A stretch of 64,000 nucleotides of DNA from NCBI GenBank assembly GCA_937895705.1, contig CALBKM010000035.1, positions 1 to 64,000 on the forward strand, read 5' to 3'. The notes beneath the pieces were generated by a model. The model did not search any database. It was given only the letters and a program-made list of their open reading frames with translations, and was not told the DNA's origin. The number at the start of each line of letters is the position of its first letter. The first letter of the stretch is position 1. Made by a program: the position numbers and the translations under genes. Origin of the DNA: an uncultured Clostridia bacterium. Lineage in GTDB: Bacteria; Bacillota; Clostridia; Lachnospirales; Lachnospiraceae. Of the stretch, positions 7,339-14,053 are shown piece after piece.

Positions 7339-8808
7339 ATGGAAACGTTTGATCTATACAAAGACATGAAGCTTCGTACCGGCGGAGAAATCTACATAGG
7401 TGTTGTGGGACCGGTCAGAACAGGAAAATCCACGTTTATCAAACATTTTATGGATGAGATGGTACTACCGGTGATGACGGAGGAGGCGGAACGGGTACGC
7501 GCAACCGATGAGATGCCGCAATCCGCTCAGGGACGTACGATTATGACGACAGAACCGAAGTTTATTCCGAAAGAGGCTGCCAAAATCACCTTTCCGGACG
7601 GTACGGACGTAAAAATCAGATTGGTAGACTGTGTGGGGTATATGGCTGAGGGAGCAGCCGGACATATGGAAGGCGAAAAGGAACGAATGATTAAAACACC
7701 TTGGTCGGAAACGGAGATTCCTTTCACAAAAGCGGCGGAAATCGGAACGGGAAAGGTAATCAGAGAGCATTCCACGGTGGGAGTACTGGTAACGGCGGAC
7801 GGAACCTTCGGAGAGTTAAGAAGAGAGAACTATGCAGAACCGGAGGAACGGACGATTTTAGAGTTAAAGCGTCTCGGAAAACCGTTCATTGTGTTATTAA
7901 ATTCCGCAAGACCGAAAGCCGCGGAAACTTTGGAATTGGCGCAGGAACTGTCGGAGCGTTATGATGTGACCGTTCTTCCTACGGACTGTACGAAACTCGG
8001 AAAATCCGAACTGATTACGGTGTTGGAGGAATTACTGGCAGCATTTCCGGTCAGTGAAATGCTGTTTCGTCTGCCGAAGTGGGTAGAACTTTTAGATAAC
8101 ACCCATGAAATAAAAACAGAAGCAATGGAACATGCCAAGGAACTTCTGTTACGGAATCGTCGTATCAGGGATGTAAGGGAACACAGAGAGATTTCACCGG
8201 GAATTTATTTTGAACGAATTGCTCCTGCGACTATCCGGATGGAAAACGGAACCGTAGAGTATAATCTGGAACCGAAAAAAGAGTATTATTACGATATGTT
8301 AAGCAGGTTGTTGGGGTGCGATATCACGGGAGAACGGGGCTTTTATAAAGAATTAAAAGAACTGGCGAAGCGACGGAAAGAATACGAAACCATTGCAAAC
8401 GCCTGTGAGGAAGTAGAGCGAAAGGGTTACGGTGTTGTGCTTCCGGAGGAGAATCAGATACAAATTTCTACACCGGAGTTGATTAAGCAGGGTGGAAAGT
8501 TCGGTGTAAAGATTCGAGCGACGGCACCGTCCGTACATATGATTCAGGCGGATATTGTTACGGAAATCGCACCGATTGTCGGAAGCGAGGAGCAGGCAAG
8601 AGATTTGATTTCCTATATGACGAATCATGAGAACGAGGACGGATTACGTACCGCCAGCATTTTCGGAAAGACGGTTGACCGGCTTGTGGAAGAGGGAGTG
8701 AATGCGAAAATAGGAAATATTAACGAAGAATGTCAGTTGAAACTACAGGAGTCGATTGAAAAAATAATAAATGAAAGCAGCGGTGGGGTGATTTGTTTCA
8801 TTATTTGA
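7339..8808 (+). CDS. spoIVA: Stage IV sporulation protein A, spore-coat ATPase SpoIVA
   Basis: 489 residues, normal for the family. A Walker A motif G-P-V-R-T-G-K-S lies at residues 24-31 and a D-C-V-G-Y Walker B-like segment near residue 97. The protein ends in the characteristic G-G-V-I-C-F-I-I. SpoIVA hydrolyses ATP to polymerise on the outer forespore membrane and forms the base of the spore coat; the C-terminus anchors to SpoVM in B. subtilis. Its presence marks an endospore-forming lineage. The order gpsA-spoIVA is conserved. Start and RBS are embedded in the upstream terminator, suggesting control at initiation. Confidence 0.97.
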   Translation: METFDLYKDMKLRTGGEIYIGVVGPVRTGKSTFIKHFMDEMVLPVMTEEAERVRATDEMPQSAQGRTIMTTEPKFIPKEAAKITFPDGTDVKIRLVDCVGYMAEGAAGHMEGEKERMIKTPWSETEIPFTKAAEIGTGKVIREHSTVGVLVTADGTFGELRRENYAEPEERTILELKRLGKPFIVLLNSARPKAAETLELAQELSERYDVTVLPTDCTKLGKSELITVLEELLAAFPVSEMLFRLPKWVELLDNTHEIKTEAMEHAKELLLRNRRIRDVREHREISPGIYFERIAPATIRMENGTVEYNLEPKKEYYYDMLSRLLGCDITGERGFYKELKELAKRRKEYETIANACEEVERKGYGVVLPEENQIQISTPELIKQGGKFGVKIRATAPSVHMIQADIVTEIAPIVGSEEQARDLISYMTNHENEDGLRTASIFGKTVDRLVEEGVNAKIGNINEECQLKLQESIEKIINESSGGVICFII

Positions 8809-8870
8809 GTCGTTTTTTTGTTAAAAACGCCTAAAAATGCTTGATATTTCAAAAAAAAACAGCGACAATG

Positions 8871-8899
8871 TTGACAAAAACAAGGAATCTTGCTATAAT
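8871..8899 (+). promoter_or_regulatory. Perfect-consensus sigma-A promoter of the NlpC/P60 gene
   Basis: TTGACA (8871-8876), 17 nt, TATAAT (8894-8899), with an extended -10 TGC just before it. Start site near 8906 leaves a 5' leader of about 60 nt. Expected to be strong in vegetative cells. Confidence 0.9.
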
Positions 8900-8968
8900 T
8901 ACCCATGGAAATAAATTTAATAAATATGTAACATTTTTATAGAGATTGTTTGTTGGAGGTACATTTTG

Positions 8969-10045
8969 ATGAAAGCGAAGCACGGAGTATCGATTGCTTT
9001 ATTGCTCGGTATTGTGATTTCAGTTTTTGGAACCGGCACAACGGCACAGGCTGCGGTTGTTACCGGAGGTAATGCAATAGGTGGGTTTTCGGTTGTGTCC
9101 AATGAGTTTTTTGTAAATGCAACCGAAGGAAATAAAGAAGATACAACAGAGCTTTTTTCCAAGGTGGAAGTACCGGAAGGAATCGCATTTGCGAACGTAA
9201 CGGATGCTTTGAATATACGAAAGGGTCCGGGAACAAATTATTCCCGTATCGGAAAGCTCGGAAAGAATGCTTATTGTATTGTTGAGTCCGTAGAAAACGG
9301 CTGGGCAAAGATTACATCCGGTAAGGTGAAAGGATATTGTTCCACGGAGTATCTTATCATGGGCGAAAAGGCTGTGCAGATGGCCGAAAACCTCGGTACC
9401 CTGACTGCTACCGTAAACAGAGGAATTCGTAATCTGAATGTTCGTTCCGCTCCGGATACGACTGCGGATAACGTTATCGCAGAAATCAGCGGCGGAGAGA
9501 GTTTTAAGGTTGTTAAGGAAGTAGTTATAAACAAAGACGACCCGGATGCAAAGACCTTCGTTCAGATTGAATGGACCAGTGATGCTGTTAAGGATGCGGA
9601 AGCTTATGTAAGTTCCGAATTCGTTACCGTAGCTTATAAGTACAAGGAGGCTGTTGAGAGCAGCAGTTACGGAGACGGTGTTTCCCAGCTTCGTACTAAT
9701 CTTCTTGATTATGCGCAGAAATACCTCGGTACCCCTTATGTATGGGGCGGAAACAGTCTGACCAGGGGTGTTGACTGTTCCGGTTTTGTACAGCAGGTAT
9801 TTAAAGCATACGGCTATAAGACTCCGCGTGTATCTAAAGATATGGCAAGAACCTACAGTACCGTATCAAAATCCGAGGCAAAAGCCGGTGATTTAGTATT
9901 CTATCACAATTTAAAGACCGGTGTGGTAGACCATGTGGCAATTTATATGGGCAACGGCAAGATTATTCACGCTCGTAACGGAGTTGAAATTTCCAATGTA
10001 AACTACCGTACTGTTTATAAGTATGCAAGAGTAATCTGGGATTAA
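8969..10045 (+). CDS. Secreted SH3-domain NlpC/P60 peptidoglycan hydrolase
   Basis: 358 residues from the ATG at 8969 (GGAGGT eight bases upstream; the in-frame TTG three bases earlier is less likely). A signal peptide covers about residues 1-28, ending A-Q-A-A. Two bacterial SH3 repeats follow, each with an L-N-(I/V)-R-(K/S) core, around residues 70-130 and 140-215. The NlpC/P60 domain has its catalytic C270 in D-C-S-G-F, H322 in D-H-V-A-I-Y and a further H in I-I-H-A-R. Such enzymes cut the stem peptide, usually between D-Glu and the diamino acid. It stands as its own unit between a strong promoter and a strong terminator. Confidence 0.95.
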   Translation: MKAKHGVSIALLLGIVISVFGTGTTAQAAVVTGGNAIGGFSVVSNEFFVNATEGNKEDTTELFSKVEVPEGIAFANVTDALNIRKGPGTNYSRIGKLGKNAYCIVESVENGWAKITSGKVKGYCSTEYLIMGEKAVQMAENLGTLTATVNRGIRNLNVRSAPDTTADNVIAEISGGESFKVVKEVVINKDDPDAKTFVQIEWTSDAVKDAEAYVSSEFVTVAYKYKEAVESSSYGDGVSQLRTNLLDYAQKYLGTPYVWGGNSLTRGVDCSGFVQQVFKAYGYKTPRVSKDMARTYSTVSKSEAKAGDLVFYHNLKTGVVDHVAIYMGNGKIIHARNGVEISNVNYRTVYKYARVIWD

Positions 10046-10064
10046 TTTTTAAAATAGTAATAAT

Positions 10065-10103
10065 AAACCGTACATGACAAATCATCATGTACGGTTTGTT
10101 TTT
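10065..10103 (+). terminator. Terminator of the NlpC/P60 gene
   Basis: Perfect 13-bp stem: AAACCGTACATGA (10065-10077) and TCATGTACGGTTT (10085-10097), a 7-nt loop, then GTTTTTG. A strong intrinsic terminator. Confidence 0.93.
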
Positions 10104-10123
10104 GTCCTTTTATGTGACAAAAC

Positions 10124-10152
10124 TTGACACTATATTTATGTGAGAGTATAAT
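10124..10152 (+). promoter_or_regulatory. Perfect-consensus sigma-A promoter of the M23 peptidase gene
   Basis: TTGACA (10124-10129), 17 nt, TATAAT (10147-10152). Start near 10159 leaves a leader of about 68 nt before the ATG at 10227. Confidence 0.9.
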
Positions 10153-10226
10153 TATTTAAAGGGAAAAAATGGCTGTTTATTTGTATCGGTATGATGACGG
10201 TTTGCAGGTAAAGGAGGAGGGTGAAA

Positions 10227-11501
10227 ATGGTCAGAAAGAGATTATATTGTATCATTTTGTGTTTGGTGACCGTTTTGTGCCTTTGTTCCGTTCATGAAAA
10301 AAATGTATATGCGGACCAGTCCTATCAGACAGCGATCGGAAAAGCAAAGGCGGAAAAAGAAGCTCTGGAGAAGAAACGGAAAGAGGCGGAAGAACGGATT
10401 GCTGAACTGGAAAAGGACAAGTCCAGTACGAAAGAGTATATTAAGCGTATTGATGATGAATTGACGGCAGCTTATGATGAAATGGAGCGCCTGGAAGTAT
10501 CGATTGCGGTATGTGAGGATAATTTAAAGGCGGCGGAGATTGCGTTAGATGAAGCAACTGTTTCCAAAGAGTCCCAGTACGACACGATGAAGGCCAGAGT
10601 GAAGTATATGTACGAAAACGGTGACATCAGTTTCTGGGAAATTTTGATGGGGTCAGACAGCCTGGAAGATATGCTGAATCAGATTGAATACCGGTCACAG
10701 ATTGCTAAGTATGACGATGAATTGTTAAAGCGTTACGAGTCGGCTTGCCGGGAAGTAGAGAAAAAAGAAGAAGAGTATGCGATGCAGTTGGTGGAACTGA
10801 ATGCGGAGCGGAATTATCAGCAGCTTGAAATCGATAATCTGAATACATTAAGTGCCAACAAAGCACAGTATATGGCGGAGCTTTCGGCGGCTCTCGGAAT
10901 TACGGAGGAGCAGTATTTCAATTATTATGAAGAGATAGAAAATAAAACCATAGAAATTGCCGAACTGGAAGAAAAAGAACGTATCCGGAAGGAAGAGGAA
11001 GAGAGACGAAAACGGGAAGAGGCCGAGAAAAAGAAGCGGGAAGAGGAAGAAATCAGGCGTCGTGCGGAGGAACAGGCAAAGCTGGGACTTACGGATGAAA
11101 AATCTCCCGATAAGATGATCTGGCCGTTTCCGACAGACCATAGAGTGTTTTCTTATTTCGGAGGACGTACACATCCGATTACAAAGAAGTGGGCGATGCA
11201 CTACGGAATCGATATCGGAGGAGCTTACGGGGCGGACATTGTAGCGGCGTTGGCGGGTACGGTTGTAACGGCGAAATGGACCGACCAAAGCGGAAATTAT
11301 ATTGTTGTAGATCACGGAAACGGTTATCAGACGTACTATTTGCATGCCTCCAAATTGCTTGTCAAAAAGGGTGATTATGTAAAGCAGGGACAGGTGATTA
11401 TGAAATGCGGTTCTACCGGATGGTCCACAGGTCCTCATCTGCATTTCGGTGTAAAAGTTAACGGCGTATATAAAGATCCGTTAGATTATGTTGTACCGTA
11501 A
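10227..11501 (+). CDS. Secreted coiled-coil M23 (LytM) peptidase, EnvC/PcsB-like
   Basis: 424 residues. The ATG at 10227 is nine bases after AAGGAGG; the GTG at 10221 abuts the RBS and is rejected. A signal peptide (about residues 1-30) is followed by a long charged coiled coil to about residue 290, with an extreme Glu/Arg/Lys stretch near its end. The C-terminal M23 domain has H-Y-G-I-D-I-G and H-L-H-F zinc-ligand motifs, so it should be an active endopeptidase. The architecture matches murein hydrolases or activators steered by FtsEX (EnvC, PcsB). No ftsEX is in the window, so that link is inference. It has its own promoter and terminator. Confidence 0.94.
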   Translation: MVRKRLYCIILCLVTVLCLCSVHEKNVYADQSYQTAIGKAKAEKEALEKKRKEAEERIAELEKDKSSTKEYIKRIDDELTAAYDEMERLEVSIAVCEDNLKAAEIALDEATVSKESQYDTMKARVKYMYENGDISFWEILMGSDSLEDMLNQIEYRSQIAKYDDELLKRYESACREVEKKEEEYAMQLVELNAERNYQQLEIDNLNTLSANKAQYMAELSAALGITEEQYFNYYEEIENKTIEIAELEEKERIRKEEEERRKREEAEKKKREEEEIRRRAEEQAKLGLTDEKSPDKMIWPFPTDHRVFSYFGGRTHPITKKWAMHYGIDIGGAYGADIVAALAGTVVTAKWTDQSGNYIVVDHGNGYQTYYLHASKLLVKKGDYVKQGQVIMKCGSTGWSTGPHLHFGVKVNGVYKDPLDYVVP

Positions 11502-11514
11502 ACAGGTTGAATTT

Positions 11515-11560
11515 CAAGAGGGACTCACAGACGAAAGTGTGTGAGAACCCTCTTGTTTTT
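11515..11560 (+). terminator. Terminator of the M23 peptidase gene
   Basis: CAAGAGGG (11515-11522) pairs with CCCTCTTG (11548-11555). A second inner stem ACTCACA/TGTGTGA lies between them, and T5 follows. Strong and GC-containing. Confidence 0.92.
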
Positions 11561-11561
11561 C

Positions 11562-11590
11562 TTGACTTTTACTTTCTATACGACTATACT
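11562..11590 (+). promoter_or_regulatory. Sigma-A promoter of the MutS-like gene
   Basis: TTGACT (11562-11567), 17 nt, TATACT (11585-11590); each box matches 5 of 6. It lies directly after the upstream terminator and about 37 nt before the start codon. Confidence 0.8.
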
Positions 11591-11627
11591 TTATCTTGTA
11601 TAATTGTATCAAAAAGTGAGGTTGTGT

Positions 11628-13379
11628 ATGGAATATATAGTAATCGGTGTAGTGGTGGTGTTACTTCTTGCGGGAAAGGGAATATACGACAAAAAACGAT
11701 ATAAGCGAAAGGTCAGACAGATGCTGGCGGATGATTTCGGAACGGTATCCGATGAGGAATATACCGAGGAAAAAATGAAGTCTTTGCAGAGTTATTTTCA
11801 GGCAGTAAAGAGAGAAGCTTACGACATTGATAATATTACCTGGAACGATTTGGAGCTGGACGAGCTTTTTATGGTGATGAACCGTACCGTCAGTGCCATG
11901 GGTGAGGAATATTTATACGCCATGCTTCGTCAGCCGCAATTTGATGAAGCTGAAATGCAGGAACGGGAGCGATTGATTTCTTTTTTCTTGAGCAACGAAA
12001 AAAAGCGAATCGATGTACAGGAGGCTTTGTACCAAATCGGAAAACAAAGAAAGTATTCCGTATACGAAAGCATGAATTATATTAAAAACATTAAGAGAGA
12101 GTCCAATCTGCCTCATATTTTGGCAATTTTGCTGCTGATCGGTTCTCTGGTGTTTGCGTTTATAAAACCGGCCATAGGTGTGATTGCCGCAGTGGTAGTT
12201 GTTTCGTATAATCTGGCCTCGTATATGAAGCGCAAGGGCGAATTAGATGCGTATTTGAGCTCCGTGACTTACCTGATACGTTTGTTGTATGCTACGGAGG
12301 ATTTGACGAAGCTTGAGATATCGGAGCTTTCCGGATATTTAGAGCGTATGAAAGGGCTAAACAAGCATTTTGCGGCTTTCAAACGCAATTTCTGGATTAT
12401 CGGAAGCCGTAAGCCTACCGGAGATATTCTGGATATGCTTGTTTCTTATCTGCGGATGCTGTTTCATATCGATCTGATTAAGTTTAACGGAATGCTTAAG
12501 ATTTATGATAAGTATGTTGATGAACTGAATGAACTTTATGAGGTGGTCGGATATTTGGATGCGTTATGCGCGGCGGCATCTTTCCGGGCACTTTTGGGAG
12601 AAAACGGTTATTGTGTGCCGGAGCTTTTGTCTGAGAGCCTTCCGGCTAGTACGGACGGAACTGCCGGAACGGAATCTACGGATATTGACGATTCTGGTTT
12701 TTCCGGCAAGGTTTGGACTCCGGTATTCGAGGCAGAGGAATTGTATCATCCGTTGTTGGATGCTCCGGTGGCCAATTCCATCAATACGAACCGGAGCGTA
12801 CTTTTGACCGGTTCCAATGCGTCGGGTAAGTCCACCTTCTTAAAGTCGGTGGCTATAGGTGCCTTGTTTGCCCAGACGGTTCATACGGTGCCTGCCAAGT
12901 CGTACCGGGCGTCCTATTTTCAAATTTTATCGTCTATGGCGCTTCGGGACAATATGCAGGGTAACGAAAGCTATTTTATTGTGGAAATCAAGTCCTTAAA
13001 GCGTATTTATGAAGCGGCAAAGGCACCGGTTTGTACCCTTTGCTTTGTGGATGAGGTACTTCGGGGAACCAATACGGTGGAGCGTATCGCAGCCTCCCGT
13101 GAGGTGCTTTCCGGCATTGCGGGAACCGGTCGTACCATATGTTTTGCGGCAACTCATGATATTGAATTAACGTATTTGCTGGAATCGGATTGTGACAATT
13201 ACCATTTTGAAGAGACGGTAACGGACGATAGGGTAGAGTTTGATTATTTATTGCATGAGGGACGAGCAACCTCACGAAATGCCATTAAACTTCTTCGGAT
13301 GTTGGGATATCCGCAGGAAGTGATAGAGCGTGCGGAATCGTCGGCAGAGTATTTTTTACAGTCGGGTGAGTGGAAGTAA
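11628..13379 (+). CDS. Membrane-anchored MutS-family ATPase
   Basis: 583 residues from the ATG at 11628 (GTGAGG five bases upstream). An N-terminal membrane helix covers about residues 2-16, and two more helices lie near residues 163-200. The middle resembles the MutS core and lever region. The C-terminal ATPase has Walker A in G-S-N-A-S-G-K-S-T-F, a Walker B-like C-F-V-D-E-V-L-R-G-T-N and the H-loop A-A-T-H-D-I-E, close to MutS domain V. The mismatch-binding N-terminal domain (F-x-E motif) and the Smr domain of MutS2 are absent. Its role is unknown. It lies upstream of rnhA and the true mutS. I infer a membrane-associated ATPase, not classical mismatch repair. Confidence 0.85.
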   Translation: MEYIVIGVVVVLLLAGKGIYDKKRYKRKVRQMLADDFGTVSDEEYTEEKMKSLQSYFQAVKREAYDIDNITWNDLELDELFMVMNRTVSAMGEEYLYAMLRQPQFDEAEMQERERLISFFLSNEKKRIDVQEALYQIGKQRKYSVYESMNYIKNIKRESNLPHILAILLLIGSLVFAFIKPAIGVIAAVVVVSYNLASYMKRKGELDAYLSSVTYLIRLLYATEDLTKLEISELSGYLERMKGLNKHFAAFKRNFWIIGSRKPTGDILDMLVSYLRMLFHIDLIKFNGMLKIYDKYVDELNELYEVVGYLDALCAAASFRALLGENGYCVPELLSESLPASTDGTAGTESTDIDDSGFSGKVWTPVFEAEELYHPLLDAPVANSINTNRSVLLTGSNASGKSTFLKSVAIGALFAQTVHTVPAKSYRASYFQILSSMALRDNMQGNESYFIVEIKSLKRIYEAAKAPVCTLCFVDEVLRGTNTVERIAASREVLSGIAGTGRTICFAATHDIELTYLLESDCDNYHFEETVTDDRVEFDYLLHEGRATSRNAIKLLRMLGYPQEVIERAESSAEYFLQSGEWK

Positions 13380-13453
13380 GAATGTTTGAGGACCGGGGGT
13401 GGAAGCATCCCGGATGAAGATTAGATTTGGGAACTGTGAAAGGAGCCATTATT

Positions 13454-13930
13454 ATGAAGGTTACTATGTATACAGACGGAGCGGCAAGAGGAAACCCGGA
13501 CGGACCGGGAGGGTACGGAACGGTGCTTTCTTGCATAGTAAACGGAGAAGAGCATATCAGAGAATACTCCGGAGGTTATGTCCGGACGACCAATAACCGG
13601 ATGGAACTGATGGCGGCGATTATAGGTTTTGAAAATTTAAAGAAACCTTGCGAAGTGGATGTGTATTCCGATTCCCAATACCTTGTAAAAGCCTTTAACG
13701 AGCACTGGTTGGAGGGATGGATTAAGAAGGGATGGAAGCGGGGCAAGAATGAGCCGGTAAAGAATGTGGATTTGTGGATGCGCCTTTTGGCAGCTATGAA
13801 ACCCCATACGGTACAGTTTTTCTGGGTCAAGGGACATGCCGGGCACCCGCAGAACGAACGGTGTGACGTTCTGGCCACCTCCGCTGCCGACGGAGAGAGT
13901 CTGATGGTGGATGAAGGACTGGAAGAATAG
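13454..13930 (+). CDS. rnhA: Ribonuclease HI
   Basis: 158 residues. The ATG at 13454 has AAAGGAG eight bases upstream; the TTG at 13427 precedes the RBS. The catalytic D-E-D-D set is complete: D8 in Y-T-D-G-A, E51 in R-M-E-L, D73 in Y-S-D-S-Q and D138 in R-C-D. H128 of the flexible loop (K-G-H-A-G) is also present. Cleaves the RNA strand of RNA-DNA hybrids, for example Okazaki primers and R-loops. Located between two MutS-family genes, probably with mutS in one unit. Confidence 0.96.
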   Translation: MKVTMYTDGAARGNPDGPGGYGTVLSCIVNGEEHIREYSGGYVRTTNNRMELMAAIIGFENLKKPCEVDVYSDSQYLVKAFNEHWLEGWIKKGWKRGKNEPVKNVDLWMRLLAAMKPHTVQFFWVKGHAGHPQNERCDVLATSAADGESLMVDEGLEE

Positions 13931-14053
13931 GGAATGTTAAACAGAGGAGCAGGCAGATTTGTGTTTGTCTGAATGAAATCATAGAAAATGCCCTTTAAAC
14001 AACGTGCCGATAGTGAATCGGTTTTGAGTGCAATTAAAGGGCTAGGAGGAACC

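Noticed and set aside
8811..8829. Terminator of spoIVA
   Set aside because: CGTTTTT/AAAAACG is a weak AT stem without a clear U-tract afterwards; it may contribute but I cannot support it.
10848..11444. 198-residue reverse-strand open frame under the M23 peptidase gene
   Set aside because: It is antisense to a well-supported coding region with no RBS, no domain and low-complexity composition.
13388..13413. GC hairpin before rnhA as attenuator
   Set aside because: CCGGG/CCCGG is short, has no T-run and no alternative structure that I can see.
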